Source: Pandoraea anapnoica
GTDB lineage: Bacteria > Pseudomonadota > Gammaproteobacteria > Burkholderiales > Burkholderiaceae
Direction: 5' to 3'
DNA: 64,000 bases
NCBI RefSeq assembly: GCF_902459765.1
Contig: NZ_CABPSP010000007.1
Coordinates: 62,001 to 126,000 of the forward strand
Below are positions 37,917 through 48,033 of this stretch, piece after piece. Under the pieces are notes generated by a model. It searched no databases. It saw nothing but the letters and a program-made list of their open reading frames with translations, and was not told the origin of the DNA. Both the position numbers and the translations under genes were made by a program. Numbering within the stretch: position 1 is the stretch's first letter; every line of letters starts with the position of its first letter.

Positions 37917-38587
37917 AATCCCCGAATGCTGTGAAGTCTCGTACGCGTATCAAGATCTGCGGCCTGTCGCAGGCGGCCGACATCGACCACGCCGTGGCGC
38001 TGGGTGTCGATGCCATCGGTTTCGTTTTCTACCCGCCGAGTCCGCGTTACCTGGACCTCGCGCGTGCGGCTGAACTGGCCCGCCGGGTGCCGTCGTATGT
38101 GAGCCTCGTGGGACTGTTCGTCAATGCGAGTGCCGAGGAGATCGCCCGCACTGTGGACGCCGTTCCGCTCACCGCGCTGCAATTCCACGGCGACGAATCG
38201 CCCGAGCAATGCGCAACGTTGGCGGAGGCGGCGGGCAACCGTCCGTACATGCGCGCTATGCGTATCGGCCCCGAGACGAAAGACAGCGGCGATTTGCTAC
38301 AATTCGCCAATACATACACCGCCGCGCAAGGCATCTTGCTCGATGCTCTGGTCGAGGGCTACGGCGGTGGAGGAAAGGTTTTCGATTGGTCACTTATTCC
38401 AAAAGACATCGCGCGTCGGGCCGTTTTGAGTGGTGGCTTGAACGCACACAACGTTGCTGAAGCCATCCGCCGGGTGGCGCCCTATGCCGTCGACGTGTCG
38501 AGCGGTGTGGAGGCGTCGCGGGGCGTGAAGGATCACGCCCGCATGACGGCGTTCGTGCAAGCGGTTCTCGCTGCCGACGCACAGTGA
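37913..38587 (+). CDS. trpF: Phosphoribosylanthranilate isomerase
   Basis: The 224-residue TIM-barrel enzyme carries out the Amadori rearrangement in tryptophan synthesis. RIKICGLSQ with the catalytic Cys is near the N-terminus; the catalytic Asp is in [18 protein letters not shown], and [12 protein letters not shown] binds phosphate. The ATG at 37913 overlaps truA by four bases and gives the family N-terminus; a longer in-frame start exists within truA. Confidence 0.96.
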   Translation: MKSPNAVKSRTRIKICGLSQAADIDHAVALGVDAIGFVFYPPSPRYLDLARAAELARRVPSYVSLVGLFVNASAEEIARTVDAVPLTALQFHGDESPEQCATLAEAAGNRPYMRAMRIGPETKDSGDLLQFANTYTAAQGILLDALVEGYGGGGKVFDWSLIPKDIARRAVLSGGLNAHNVAEAIRRVAPYAVDVSSGVEASRGVKDHARMTAFVQAVLAADAQ

Positions 38588-38661
38588 AGCAACCCGCCGG
38601 GGTGGGCGCAGGGGCTCGTTCTCCTGTTCTCCTGCCCACTGGCAACCGATGAGTGACGACC

Positions 38662-39864
38662 ATGTACGATTTCCCTGACGCCAGCGGCCATTTCGGCCAA
38701 TACGGCGGTGTCTTTGTGGCCGAGACGCTGATCCACGCGCTCGACGAACTGCGTGCGGCCTATGCCAAGTATCAGCACGATCCGGCCTTCCTCGAAGAAT
38801 TCCATTACGAACTGAAGCACTACGTCGGCCGTCCGTCGCCGATCTATCACGCCAAGCGCTGGAGCCAGGAACTGGGCGGCGCACAGGTGTACCTCAAGCG
38901 CGAAGACCTGAACCACACGGGCGCGCACAAGGTGAACAACGTGATCGGGCAGGCGCTGCTCGCGCGTCGCATGGGCAAGCCACGTGTGATCGCCGAGACC
39001 GGCGCAGGGCAGCACGGCGTGGCCACGGCGACCATCGCGGCGCGCTTCGGCATGGAGTGCGTGGTGTACATGGGCGCGGAAGACGTCAAGCGTCAGGCGG
39101 CCAACGTGTACCGCATGCAACTGCTGGGCGCGACCGTCGTGCCGGTGGAATCCGGCTCCAAGACGCTCAAGGACGCCTTGAACGAAGCCATGCGCGACTG
39201 GGTGACGAACGTCGAAAACACGTTCTACATCATCGGCACCGTGGCCGGCCCGCACCCGTACCCGATGCTCGTGCGCGACTTCCAGAGCGTGATCGGCGAA
39301 GAGTGCAAGGTGCAGATGCCCGAACTCGCGGGTCGCCAGCCGGACTACGTGCTGGCCTGCGTGGGCGGCGGTTCGAATGCGATGGGAATTTTCTACCCGT
39401 ACATCGATGTGCCGAACGTGAAGCTCGTGGGCGTGGAAGCGGCCGGGGAAGGCATTGAGACCGGCCGTCACGCGGCGTCGATCATCGGCGGCACGCCCGG
39501 CGTGCTGCACGGCAACCGCACCTATCTATTGCAGGACGCTAACGGTCAGATCACCGAGACGCATTCGATCTCGGCCGGTCTGGACTATCCCGGTGTCGGT
39601 CCCGAGCACGCCTGGTTACACGACATCAAGCGCGCCGAGTATGTGGGCATTACCGACGACGAAGCCCTGCGGGCCTTCCACGATTGCTGCCGGATCGAGG
39701 GCATCATCCCCGCGCTGGAGTCGAGCCATGCGCTCGCTTACGCGTGCAAGCTTGCACCGACGCTGCCGAAGGACCAGATCGTTCTGGTCAATCTCTCGGG
39801 GCGCGGCGACAAGGACATGCACACCGTGATGGCGCTGGCCAAGCCAGAACCCTCGGGCACCTGA
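38662..39864 (+). CDS. trpB: Tryptophan synthase beta chain
   Basis: The 400-residue PLP enzyme joins indole and serine. The PLP Lys is in [19 protein letters not shown] and the phosphate loop is [13 protein letters not shown] chose the ATG at 38662 (MYDFPD), matching family N-termini; a GTG three codons upstream is possible. It runs with trpF upstream, but trpA is separated from it by a DNA methyltransferase. Confidence 0.97.
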   Translation: MYDFPDASGHFGQYGGVFVAETLIHALDELRAAYAKYQHDPAFLEEFHYELKHYVGRPSPIYHAKRWSQELGGAQVYLKREDLNHTGAHKVNNVIGQALLARRMGKPRVIAETGAGQHGVATATIAARFGMECVVYMGAEDVKRQAANVYRMQLLGATVVPVESGSKTLKDALNEAMRDWVTNVENTFYIIGTVAGPHPYPMLVRDFQSVIGEECKVQMPELAGRQPDYVLACVGGGSNAMGIFYPYIDVPNVKLVGVEAAGEGIETGRHAASIIGGTPGVLHGNRTYLLQDANGQITETHSISAGLDYPGVGPEHAWLHDIKRAEYVGITDDEALRAFHDCCRIEGIIPALESSHALAYACKLAPTLPKDQIVLVNLSGRGDKDMHTVMALAKPEPSGT

Positions 39865-39915
39865 GCGGCGCGGCGAGACTCCATCGATCCTAAGGTTAAG
39901 GACAACAGAACCAGC

Positions 39916-40845
39916 ATGACCGATCTGACTGATCGCAAGGCACAGAATGACGTCCTCGGGACCGAGCGTCCCATGGACGCCACCGAAGCCGCCGCCGCAC
40001 GTCTCGAGGCCATGGAAGCGGCCGGCGAGTTGCGCGCGCGTTGGGCGCCGGGCGACATCACGTTGCGTCATGCGGACTTCCTGCAACATCTGCACGAACT
40101 GGAAGACGGCAGTGTAGACCTGATCCTTGCCGACCCGCCTTACGGGCTCGGCAAGGACTACGGCAACGACTCCGACAAGCGCTCCGGCGAGGACTTTCTC
40201 GGCTGGACGTACGGTTGGCTCGAAGCGGCGATTCCGAAGCTCGCACCGCGCGGCTCGCTCTACCTGTTCTGCACGTGGCAGTACGCCCCGGAACTGTTCG
40301 TTTTTCTCAAGCAGCGCATGCTGATGATCAACGAGATCATCTGGGATCGCCGCGTGCCCAGTATGGGCGGCAGTACGCGGCGATTCTCGTCCGTGCACGA
40401 CAACATCGGCTTTTTCGCGATCTCGAAGGACTATTACTTCGACCTCGACGCCGTGCGCGTGCCGTACGACGCCGCCACGAAGAAGGCGCGCTCGCGCCGC
40501 ATCTTCGAGGGCAGCAAGTGGCTGGAGCTGGGCTACAACCCCAAGGATCTGTGGTCGATCTCGCGATTGCACCGGCAAGACCCCGAACGCGTCGATCATC
40601 CGACGCAGAAACCGCTGCACATCATCGAGCGCATGGTGCTGGCCAGTTGCCCGCCCGGCGGTCTCGTGCTCGACCCGTTCATGGGCAGTGGCACGACTGC
40701 CGTGGCTTGCGCGCTGCACGGCCGGCGTTTTGTCGGCTACGAGCTAAACGCGCACTACCACGCGCTCGCAAACCAACGACTTCAGAGACTTTCCGATCAT
40801 GTCCCGCATTCAAGCGACGTTCCAAGCCTTGCAAGCGCAGGGTAA
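39916..40845 (+). CDS. DNA methyltransferase, N6-adenine/N4-cytosine type, in the trp cluster
   Basis: The 309-residue enzyme has the motif order of beta-class methyltransferases. Catalytic motif [12 protein letters not shown] (about residues 74-83) comes first and SAM motif [12 protein letters not shown] (about 254-264) is near the C-terminus. There is no restriction endonuclease beside it, so it is an orphan methylase of the type reported in Burkholderiales. The recognition site cannot be read from the sequence. It begins 51 bases after trpB and its last 47 bases overlap the start of trpA, so it is co-transcribed and probably translationally coupled with the tryptophan genes. Confidence 0.92.
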   Translation: MTDLTDRKAQNDVLGTERPMDATEAAAARLEAMEAAGELRARWAPGDITLRHADFLQHLHELEDGSVDLILADPPYGLGKDYGNDSDKRSGEDFLGWTYGWLEAAIPKLAPRGSLYLFCTWQYAPELFVFLKQRMLMINEIIWDRRVPSMGGSTRRFSSVHDNIGFFAISKDYYFDLDAVRVPYDAATKKARSRRIFEGSKWLELGYNPKDLWSISRLHRQDPERVDHPTQKPLHIIERMVLASCPPGGLVLDPFMGSGTTAVACALHGRRFVGYELNAHYHALANQRLQRLSDHVPHSSDVPSLASAG

Positions 40846-41623
40846 AAAGGGCCTCATTCCGTTCATTACCGCCGGTGACCCGGAGCCGGGGTGGACGGTC
40901 AAGCTGATGCATGCACTGGCCGACAATGGCGCCGACGTCATCGAACTCGGCGTGCCGTTCTCAGACCCGATGGCCGACGGTCCCGTCATTCAACGCGCCT
41001 CGGAGCGCGCACTCGCCCGCGGCGTGAGCCTGGCCGAAGTGCTGGGCTACGTCGCCGTCTTCCGTCAGACCAACGACCGCACGCCGATCGTGCTCATGGG
41101 CTACGCCAATCCGATCGAAGCGATGGGGCTCGACGCCTTTGCCGAACGTGCAGCTATTGCGGGCGTGGACGGCGTGCTGGTCGTCGATTACCCGCCCGAG
41201 GAGGCAGAAAGCTTTGCCGGTGCCGTGCGCGCGCAGGGCATCGATCCGATCTTCCTGCTCGCACCGACGTCGACCGATGCGCGCATTGCTGCGGTGGCGC
41301 GTCAAGCCAGCGGCTATCTGTATTACGTCTCGCTCAAGGGCGTGACGGGAGCGGCGAGTCTGGATCTGGACAGCGTGGCGTCGAAGATTCCCCAAATCAA
41401 GGCGGTCGCCGACCTGCCGGTGGGCGTGGGTTTCGGTATTCGCGATGCCGAAACGGCCCGCGCGGTGGCGAGCGTTGCCGATGCCGTCGTGATCGGCAGC
41501 GCCATCGTGCAGCGTCTGGAAAACACGCCACGTGATCTGGAGGGGCAGAACGCGGTAAAATCGCTGGCTGAATTTATCGGCGGTATCCGTCAGGCGCTCG
41601 ACTCGGGCGCCAAATCGGCGTAA
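40799..41623 (+). CDS. trpA: Tryptophan synthase alpha chain
   Basis: The 274-residue TIM barrel cleaves indole-3-glycerol phosphate. The catalytic Glu and Asp lie in [29 protein letters not shown] and VIGSAIVQ bind phosphate. The ATG at 40799 lies inside the methyltransferase gene (47-base overlap); no later ATG would preserve the N-terminal helix [11 protein letters not shown]. Confidence 0.97.
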   Translation: MSRIQATFQALQAQGKKGLIPFITAGDPEPGWTVKLMHALADNGADVIELGVPFSDPMADGPVIQRASERALARGVSLAEVLGYVAVFRQTNDRTPIVLMGYANPIEAMGLDAFAERAAIAGVDGVLVVDYPPEEAESFAGAVRAQGIDPIFLLAPTSTDARIAAVARQASGYLYYVSLKGVTGAASLDLDSVASKIPQIKAVADLPVGVGFGIRDAETARAVASVADAVVIGSAIVQRLENTPRDLEGQNAVKSLAEFIGGIRQALDSGAKSA

Positions 41624-41693
41624 ATTCGCGGCAGAAATTTGCCCGAATAGCGCTGCATGACGCAGATCCGCTTGGTGAAACGCTGAATTGAAA

Positions 41694-41712
41694 CGACCGT
41701 ATTACACGGTCG
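41694..41712 (+). repeat. Small inverted repeat in the trpA-accD gap
   Basis: CGACCGT and ACGGTCG with a five-base loop, 70 bases after trpA. It lies just before the larger terminator hairpin and could be an extra stop or an operator half-site pair. Confidence 0.4.
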
Positions 41713-41728
41713 CCTTGAAATGCCCCGG

Positions 41729-41762
41729 AAACGCCCGTCTCTTGTTGGGGCGGGCGTTTGGC
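41729..41762 (+). terminator. Intrinsic terminator directly upstream of accD
   Basis: AAACGCCCG and CGGGCGTTT form a 9-bp stem with a 13-base loop; the T-run is short (TTT). accD's Shine-Dalgarno (AAGGAG) follows within ten bases, so the hairpin lies in the accD leader. Confidence 0.6.
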
Positions 41763-41773
41763 AAGGAGAAACT

Positions 41774-42649
41774 ATGAGCTGGCTCGACAAGTTGCTGCCC
41801 CCGAAGATCAAGCAAACCGATCCGACGCAGCGCAACAAGAGCATCCCGGAAGGGCTGTGGATCAAGTGCCCGTCGTGCGAAGCCGTGCTGTATCGCGCCG
41901 ACGTGGAAGCGAATCTGCATGTCTGCCCGAAGTGCGACCATCACATGCGCATCGGTGCGCGCGCGCGTCTGAATGCGCTGCTCGATCCCGAAGGCCGCTA
42001 TGAGCTGGGCCAGGAAATCGTGCCTGTCGACGCACTGAAGTTCAAGGACAGCCGCAAGTATCCGGATCGCATCAAGGAAGCGATGGACGACACCGGCGAG
42101 ACCGACGCGATGGTGGTGATGGGCGGCGCGATTCACACGCTGCCGGTCGTCGTCGCCTGCTTCGAGTTCTCGTTCATGGCCGGCTCGATGGGCTCGGTGG
42201 TCGGCGAGCGCTTCGTGCGCGGTGCGCAAAACGCACTGGAGCAGGGCGTTCCGTTCATCTGCGTGACCGCTTCGGGCGGTGCGCGTATGCAGGAAAGTTT
42301 GCTGTCGCTGATGCAGATGGCGAAGACCACGGCCATGCTGACCAAGCTGTCCGACGCCAAGCTGCCGTTCATTTCCGTGCTGACCGATCCGACGATGGGT
42401 GGGGTGTCGGCCAGCTTCGCCTTCCTGGGCGACGTGGTGATCGCAGAGCCGAAGGCGCTGATCGGCTTCGCTGGCCCGCGCGTGATCGAGCAGACCGTGC
42501 GCGAAAAGCTGCCGGAAGGCTTCCAGCGCTCGGAGTTCCTGTTGCAGAAGGGCGCGATCGACATGATCGTCAACCGTCGCGACATGCGTGACGAGATCGC
42601 GCGCCTGATCGCGCTGATGCAGCGTCAGCCGGCAGATGCCGTTGCCTGA
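41774..42649 (+). CDS. accD: Acetyl-CoA carboxylase carboxyltransferase subunit beta
   Basis: The 291-residue subunit, with AccA, transfers the carboxyl group from biotin to acetyl-CoA for fatty acid synthesis. The four-Cys zinc motif [26 protein letters not shown] is intact, followed by the crotonase-like core ([33 protein letters not shown]). AAGGAGAAACT precedes the ATG at 41774. Confidence 0.97.
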   Translation: MSWLDKLLPPKIKQTDPTQRNKSIPEGLWIKCPSCEAVLYRADVEANLHVCPKCDHHMRIGARARLNALLDPEGRYELGQEIVPVDALKFKDSRKYPDRIKEAMDDTGETDAMVVMGGAIHTLPVVVACFEFSFMAGSMGSVVGERFVRGAQNALEQGVPFICVTASGGARMQESLLSLMQMAKTTAMLTKLSDAKLPFISVLTDPTMGGVSASFAFLGDVVIAEPKALIGFAGPRVIEQTVREKLPEGFQRSEFLLQKGAIDMIVNRRDMRDEIARLIALMQRQPADAVA

Positions 42650-42825
42650 TACTCGATGCCCTGCGCGCGCGAGTCGCCCAATGACTTGCGCGTGCTCACT
42701 CTGGCGATGACGTTGTGCACGCGGTTGCGGTGCCCCAAAGGGCGGTGCAACGGCGTAGAATGACGCAACGCCACGCAAGCGCTGCACCCGCGGCGCCTGA
42801 AAGCATCACTTAGCAGGATATGAAG

Positions 42826-42859
42826 CGCGGACGTTCGTGACGTCCGCGTTTTTGTTTTT
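42826..42859 (+). terminator. Strong intrinsic terminator between accD and folC
   Basis: CGCGGACGT and ACGTCCGCG form a perfect 9-bp stem with a TCGTG loop, followed by TTTTTGTTTTT. The folC ATG at 42873 is only 14 bases further, so folC needs read-through or an internal promoter (a TAGAAT box lies at 42756-42761). Confidence 0.88.
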
Positions 42860-42872
42860 CTGCCCGCACATC

Positions 42873-44171
42873 ATGCCGACATACTCCACTCTCGACGCCT
42901 GGCTCGCCCATCTTGAAACCGCTCACCCTGTGGGCATCGACATGGGCCTCACGCGCATTGGTCGCGTGAAAGACGCCCTCGGCCTGAAATTCCCGTGCCC
43001 CGTCTTCACGGTTGGCGGCACGAACGGCAAGGGCTCGACCTGCGCCATCATCGAAGCCATTCTGCTGTCGGCCGGTTACCGCGTAGGCTGCCATACTTCG
43101 CCGCATCTGATCTCGTTCAACGAGCGTGCGCGCGTGAACGGCGAGATCGTCGACGACGCCACGCTGCTGCCGCATTTCGAAGCGGTGGAGAAAGCCCGCA
43201 CGAGTTTCGACGAGCCGGTCTCGCTCACGTACTTCGAGTTCACCACGCTCGCGATCATGCATATGTTCGCAACGGCCGGGCTGGATGCCGTCATTCTCGA
43301 AGTGGGCTTGGGCGGCCGACTGGACGCCGTGAATATCATCGATGCGGATTGCGCCGTCATCACGAGCATCGACATCGATCACCAGCAATACCTCGGTAAC
43401 ACGCGCGAAGCCATCGCGATCGAGAAGGCGGGCATCTTCCGTGCGGGCAAGCCCGCCGTTTGCGGCGACCCGATGCCGCCCGCGACGCTGCTTGCCGAAG
43501 CTGAGCGCATCGGTGCCGATCTGTGGCTGTTCGGTCGCGACTTCAACTATCAGGGCGACAAGCAGCAGTGGAGCTATGGCGGACGTCAGATGCGTCGCCC
43601 GGCGCTTGCCTATCCGGCGCTTCGCGGCGCGAATCAGTTGCTCAATGCGTCGGCGGCGCTCGCGGCGCTGGAATCGATGCGCGACGTGCTGCCAGTGTCG
43701 GCGCAGGACATTCGGCTGGGGCTCGCATCGGTCGAGCTGCCGGGACGTTTTCAGGTGCTGCCGGGGCGTCCGGCCGTGGTGCTCGACGTGGCGCACAACC
43801 CGCACGCGGCGGCGGCGCTGGGTCACAACCTCGATGGTATGGGCTTCTTTCCGTACACGTACGCCGTGTTCGGAGCGATGGCCGACAAGGATATCGAAGG
43901 CGTGCTGCGGCATCTGGTCGACAAGGTTGATCACTGGCGTTTGTGCGCGTTACCCACGGAGCGGGCCGCGAGTCCGGCACTGCTCGAAGAGAAGCTTCGA
44001 GCGGTCGGGTTCGTCGAAGATGCCGATCATTCGGTCGAAACCTTCGAATCCCCTGAGAAAGCCTATGCCGCTGCGCTCGAGCAGTGCGGCGAGAATGATA
44101 GAATTGTGGTTTTTGGATCGTTCTTTACGGTGGCGGGCGTAATGTCGCACCGCAAATTGCAACGCCATTGA
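42873..44171 (+). CDS. folC: Folylpolyglutamate synthase / dihydrofolate synthase
   Basis: The 432-residue Mur-ligase-type enzyme adds glutamate to dihydropteroate and folates. The ATP loop is VGGTNGKGSTCAIIEAIL; ILEVGLGGRLDAVN and LDVAHNPHAA are the other family motifs. I chose the ATG at 42873 (MPTYSTLDAW) over the upstream GTG, which lies inside the terminator. dedD, cvpA and purF follow, as in many Proteobacteria. Confidence 0.96.
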   Translation: MPTYSTLDAWLAHLETAHPVGIDMGLTRIGRVKDALGLKFPCPVFTVGGTNGKGSTCAIIEAILLSAGYRVGCHTSPHLISFNERARVNGEIVDDATLLPHFEAVEKARTSFDEPVSLTYFEFTTLAIMHMFATAGLDAVILEVGLGGRLDAVNIIDADCAVITSIDIDHQQYLGNTREAIAIEKAGIFRAGKPAVCGDPMPPATLLAEAERIGADLWLFGRDFNYQGDKQQWSYGGRQMRRPALAYPALRGANQLLNASAALAALESMRDVLPVSAQDIRLGLASVELPGRFQVLPGRPAVVLDVAHNPHAAAALGHNLDGMGFFPYTYAVFGAMADKDIEGVLRHLVDKVDHWRLCALPTERAASPALLEEKLRAVGFVEDADHSVETFESPEKAYAAALEQCGENDRIVVFGSFFTVAGVMSHRKLQRH

Positions 44172-44284
44172 ACGCGAAAGCGCGTATGCCGTGACATTTG
44201 CTTACGAGAAATGTCATGCGCATGACGCACCGTATGCGCGATGATCAATCCAACGACGCAAGTTTCGACCTGAGCCAAGGGCCT

Positions 44285-45244
44285 ATGGGATTGTTTTCCT
44301 TCCGCAAGAAAGACGCCGAAGCCGTTCCCCCGAAGCGCGGTAGCCGCAGGAGCGGCCGCACCGGCACCCGTACGGCGGGAGGAGGGGGCGAGTACAGCGA
44401 GCACGAGCAACTCGACCCGCTGCTGCCCGAAAAGCAACGCGCGCGCCGCCGTCTGGTCGGCGCGTTGGCGCTGGTACTCGCGGCCGTCATCATTTTGCCG
44501 ATGGTGCTTGCGCCCGAGCCGAAGCCGACGGCCGACGACATCGCCATTCAGATTCCCGGAAAAGATGCGAACTCGCCGCCCGTGCGCGTGAAGCCGCAAG
44601 CGGCTGTCGCGCCGCCATCCGACGCGTCACTCGACAAGGGTGAGGAGGCGGTCGACAGCAGCACGCTGGCGAACAGCGCCAAGCCGGCACCGACCGCCGT
44701 GCCGCCGTCTGCCGCCGCGCCGATACCGGCCCCGACACCCGCGCCGAGCGTGGTGCCCGAGCCGCAGATCGCGCAGGCCAAGCCGGAGCACAAGCCGGAC
44801 GCCAAGCCCGAAGTCAAGAAGCCGGAGCAGCACGCCGACGCGAAGCCGGCCGCCAAGCCGGACTCGCACGACACTGCGAAGACGCAGACGAAGCCGGTGC
44901 AAGCCAACAACAACGTCGCCGATCCGATCGCGCAGTTCGCGCAGAACAACACGGCGGCCAAACCCGCCGCCAAGCCGGACAATCACGACAACGCGCAGAA
45001 GACCGCCGCGAACGGCAAGTATCTGGTGCGTATCGGCGCGTTCTCGACGCAGGACCGTGCGCAGGCATGGCTCGTCAAACTCAAGCTGGTGAACGTGCCG
45101 AGCTACATGGTCAAGAGTTCGGTCGACGGCCGTGAACTGTATTTGCTGCGGGCAGGCCCGTTCCCGGATCGAACGTCGGCCGAAGCGGCCGGCAAAAAGA
45201 TTCGCGATGCCGGTCTGACGGCACAGGTCGCAGAGGCGGGCTGA
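44285..45244 (+). CDS. dedD: SPOR-domain division protein (DedD-like)
   Basis: The 319-residue protein has a short cytoplasmic basic N-terminus, one membrane helix (LVGALALVLAAVIILPMVLA, about residues 60-80), a long Pro/Lys/Ala-rich linker, and a C-terminal SPOR domain (KYLVRIGAFSTQDRAQAWLVKLK...LYLLRAGPF). SPOR domains bind denuded peptidoglycan at the septum. I chose the ATG at 44285 (MGLFSFRKK), preceded by AAGGG; ATGs at 44216 and 44222 are possible. Confidence 0.85.
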   Translation: MGLFSFRKKDAEAVPPKRGSRRSGRTGTRTAGGGGEYSEHEQLDPLLPEKQRARRRLVGALALVLAAVIILPMVLAPEPKPTADDIAIQIPGKDANSPPVRVKPQAAVAPPSDASLDKGEEAVDSSTLANSAKPAPTAVPPSAAAPIPAPTPAPSVVPEPQIAQAKPEHKPDAKPEVKKPEQHADAKPAAKPDSHDTAKTQTKPVQANNNVADPIAQFAQNNTAAKPAAKPDNHDNAQKTAANGKYLVRIGAFSTQDRAQAWLVKLKLVNVPSYMVKSSVDGRELYLLRAGPFPDRTSAEAAGKKIRDAGLTAQVAEAG

Positions 45245-45245
45245 G

Positions 45246-46181
45246 TTGGGCGATACGGTGCATAGCGGTCTGTTGACCGTAGTGGATTACGCGGCCATCG
45301 CCATTCTGGTCGGCTCGATGTTGCTGGGCATGTTGCGCGGTCTGGTGCGCGAGTTGTTCAACCTCGTGGGCTGGGTGGTGGCGTTCTTCGTCGCGCGCGC
45401 CTTCGGTCCGAGTGTCGCTCATTGGCTGCCGGCCGATTTGCCGGGCGGCGAACTGACGCAAGGGGCGCTGGGTTTTCTGCTGGTGCTGGTGGTCGTGGTG
45501 TTCGGTGCCGGGATTGTCAGCGCGCTCGTGGGACGCATGACCGACATGATCGGCCTGCGTCCGGCCGATCGCGGGTTGGGCATGCTTTTTGGCATTGTTC
45601 GCGGCGCTCTGCTCTTGATGTTGTTGATGGTCGCCGCCAAGTTAACGACATTGCCGCAACAACCGGTCTGGCAGCATTCGGTGACGCGTCCGTGGGTCGA
45701 GGCAGGACTCGAGCGGCTGATGCCGTATCTCCCCGAGCCGGTGCAGTACTACCTGCGCAAGCCGGACGCCGCCGTGCCGAGCGTCAATCCATTGGGAAAG
45801 ACGATTCCCTTGCCACAGATGGAACCCTATCGCGGTGCGCCCGAGTCAGGCGGTCAGGGTGGCCAGAGCGTGCAGCCCGGCACCCCGGGCCAGCCGTCGG
45901 GCGGACAGAACGGGCAGATCGGTGCGTCGAATGGCGTCGTCGATCAGGTGACGCGCGGCGCAACGATCGAAGCGACCGAAGTGGTGAATGAGGTGAAGGC
46001 AGGTGCTACGAAGGCCGTCTCGACCCGATTGTCGAACCTGATGGGCGGCGCGGGGACGGGATTGAGTGCGCAGGGTACTGCCGACGCGGCGAATGGTCAG
46101 CAGCAGGGATGGGGAATGCGCAGTGGCGGATCCAACGGATCGCCCACGCCATCGACCGGCCTGCACAAGGTTTCCGAATGA
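45246..46181 (+). CDS. cvpA: CvpA family membrane protein
   Basis: The 311-residue protein has four N-terminal membrane helices (for example VDYAAIAILVGSMLLGMLRGLVRELFNLVGW, the CvpA signature) and a long Gly/Pro/Gln-rich C-terminal tail, longer than the usual CvpA of about 160 residues. The TTG at 45246, one base after dedD, has a GAGGCGGG Shine-Dalgarno; GTG 45258 and TTG 45273 are alternatives. CvpA is needed for colicin V production and purine-related growth phenotypes in E. coli; it precedes purF here too. Confidence 0.88.
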   Translation: MGDTVHSGLLTVVDYAAIAILVGSMLLGMLRGLVRELFNLVGWVVAFFVARAFGPSVAHWLPADLPGGELTQGALGFLLVLVVVVFGAGIVSALVGRMTDMIGLRPADRGLGMLFGIVRGALLLMLLMVAAKLTTLPQQPVWQHSVTRPWVEAGLERLMPYLPEPVQYYLRKPDAAVPSVNPLGKTIPLPQMEPYRGAPESGGQGGQSVQPGTPGQPSGGQNGQIGASNGVVDQVTRGATIEATEVVNEVKAGATKAVSTRLSNLMGGAGTGLSAQGTADAANGQQQGWGMRSGGSNGSPTPSTGLHKVSE

Positions 46182-46236
46182 CGGATAATACAGTCCGTTT
46201 GATGCAGATTTCGATGTTTTTTGAAGGATTCATGCC

Positions 46237-47757
46237 ATGTGTGGCATCGTCGGTGTAGTCTCCAAATCCCCGGTCAACCAGTTCATCTACGATAGTCTGC
46301 TGCTGTTGCAGCACCGCGGCCAGGACGCCGCAGGTATCGCGACGACGGATGGCCAGTCCTTCTACATGCACAAGGGCAACGGCATGGTGCGCGACGTGTT
46401 CCGCACGCGCAACATGCGCGACTTGCCGGGCACGGTGGGCATCGGTCAGGTGCGCTACCCGACGGCAGGCTCGTCGAGCGCCGCACAGGCCCAGCCGTTC
46501 TACGTAAATGCCCCGTACGGCATCGTGCTCGCCCACAACGGCAACCTGACGAACTGGGAACAGCTCAAGGACGAGATGTTCCGTGTTGACCGTCGCCACA
46601 TCAACACCACGTCCGATTCCGAAGTCCTGCTCAACGTGCTTGCGCATGAATTGCAGGAAAGCTCGCGCGACGGCCTGTCCGTCGACTCGCTGTTCCAGGC
46701 CGTGGGCAAGGTGCACAACCGCCTGCGCGGCTCGTACGCCATCGTCTCCATCATCTCCGGTTTCGGTCTGCTCGCCTTCCGCGACCCGCACGGCATTCGT
46801 CCGCTGTGTATCGGCCGCTTCGAGGGCCCGAACGGCACGGAGTGGATGATTGCGTCGGAATCGGTGGCACTCGAAGGCATGGGCTTTGCGTTCGAGCGCG
46901 ACGTCAAGCCGGGCGAGGCGATCTTCATCAGCAACGACGGCGAACTGACGTCGAAGCAATGCGCGCCGACATCGTCGATGCACCCTTGCATTTTCGAACT
47001 CGTGTATCTGGCCCGTCCGGATTCGGTGCTCGACGGCGTGCCCGTCTACGACGCTCGTCTGCGTATGGGTGACTACCTCGCCGAGAAGATTCGCCGCGAG
47101 ATCGATTACAAGGACATCGACGTCGTCATGCCGATTCCGGATTCCAGCCGTCCCGCTGCGATGCAAGTCGCCAAGCGTCTGGGTCTGAACTATCGCGAGG
47201 GCTTCTTCAAGAACCGTTACGTCGGCCGTACTTTCATCATGCCCGGCCAGGCGATGCGCAAGAAGTCGGTGCGTCAGAAGCTCAATGCGATGCGCGTGGA
47301 GTTCAAGGACAAGAACGTGCTGATCGTCGACGATTCGATCGTGCGCGGCACAACCAGCCAGGAAATCGTGCAGATGGCGCGCGACGCCGGTGCCCGCAAG
47401 GTGATCTTCGCCTCGGCTGCGCCGCCCGTGAAGTTCCCGAACGTGTACGGCATCGACATGCCCACGCGCAGCGAACTGGTCGCCCATGATCGCAGCGACG
47501 AGGAAGTGGCCCGCATCATCGGTGCAGACGAACTGATTTATCAGGACGTCGAGGACATGAAGGCCGCGGTGCGCGACATCAACCCGGCGCTGTCGGACTT
47601 CGATGCCTCGTGCTTCGACGGTAACTACATCACCGGCGACGTCACGCCCGAGTACCTGAATCGTCTGGAGCAGCAACGCAAGGCACCGAAGGCGCAGGTC
47701 GTCGAAGCAAGCGAAGGCGATGAAGGCGAGCCGCGCGGCGCGCAATTAGGCCTCTGA
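46237..47757 (+). CDS. purF: Amidophosphoribosyltransferase
   Basis: The 506-residue enzyme makes 5-phosphoribosylamine, the first step of purine synthesis. Cys2 (MCGIVGVVS) is the glutaminase nucleophile after Met removal; the PRPP loop is VLIVDDSIVRGTTSQEIV. GAAGGATTC precedes the ATG. The E. coli-type enzyme without an Fe-S cluster fits the length. Confidence 0.97.
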   Translation: MCGIVGVVSKSPVNQFIYDSLLLLQHRGQDAAGIATTDGQSFYMHKGNGMVRDVFRTRNMRDLPGTVGIGQVRYPTAGSSSAAQAQPFYVNAPYGIVLAHNGNLTNWEQLKDEMFRVDRRHINTTSDSEVLLNVLAHELQESSRDGLSVDSLFQAVGKVHNRLRGSYAIVSIISGFGLLAFRDPHGIRPLCIGRFEGPNGTEWMIASESVALEGMGFAFERDVKPGEAIFISNDGELTSKQCAPTSSMHPCIFELVYLARPDSVLDGVPVYDARLRMGDYLAEKIRREIDYKDIDVVMPIPDSSRPAAMQVAKRLGLNYREGFFKNRYVGRTFIMPGQAMRKKSVRQKLNAMRVEFKDKNVLIVDDSIVRGTTSQEIVQMARDAGARKVIFASAAPPVKFPNVYGIDMPTRSELVAHDRSDEEVARIIGADELIYQDVEDMKAAVRDINPALSDFDASCFDGNYITGDVTPEYLNRLEQQRKAPKAQVVEASEGDEGEPRGAQLGL

Positions 47758-47871
47758 GCCATGCGCGGTCGGGTCTGACATGGCCGGAAGGCTTGTCAGG
47801 CTGGGGCTGCCGAGGCCACCGGAGCGGTCGGCGGAGTTTTTCCTTCTCGTCCGGCAACGTGCTACACTGCT

Positions 47872-47938
47872 TTTCACGTCGATTTGATTTCAGCTTGCGG
47901 ACGTGGGGGAATATCCCCGAAACAGCTAAAGCGAGGCC
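47872..47938 (+). ncRNA. SAM-II riboswitch (SAM_alpha) upstream of metZ
   Basis: P1 is CACGTC (47875-47880) with GACGTG (47900-47905). The loop opens with GATTTG and contains CTTGC (47894-47898), which pairs with GCGAG (47931-47935) as the pseudoknot. AGCTAAA (47924-47930) lies just before it. These are the conserved sequence positions of SAM-II aptamers. An extra GGGG-AATAT-CCCC hairpin sits between P1 and AGCTAAA. A TACACT -10-like box at 47863-47868 would start transcription at the aptamer. The metZ context fits methionine feedback control by SAM. Confidence 0.88.
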
Positions 47939-47955
47939 TAGACAGATGGATTTCG

Positions 47956-47996
47956 AGCCCGTTTTGCTGACAAGCGAAACGGGCTTTTCTTTTTTT
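47956..47996 (+). terminator. Intrinsic terminator, expression platform of the metZ riboswitch
   Basis: AGCCCGTTTTGCT and AGCGAAACGGGCT form a 13-bp stem (one G-T) with a GACA loop, followed by TTTTCTTTTTTT. It starts 18 bases after the aptamer and lies before the metZ ATG, so SAM binding probably leads to premature termination. Confidence 0.9.
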
Positions 47997-48033
47997 GGCC
48001 GGCGAGTGCGCCGACCCAATGACGAGACACACG

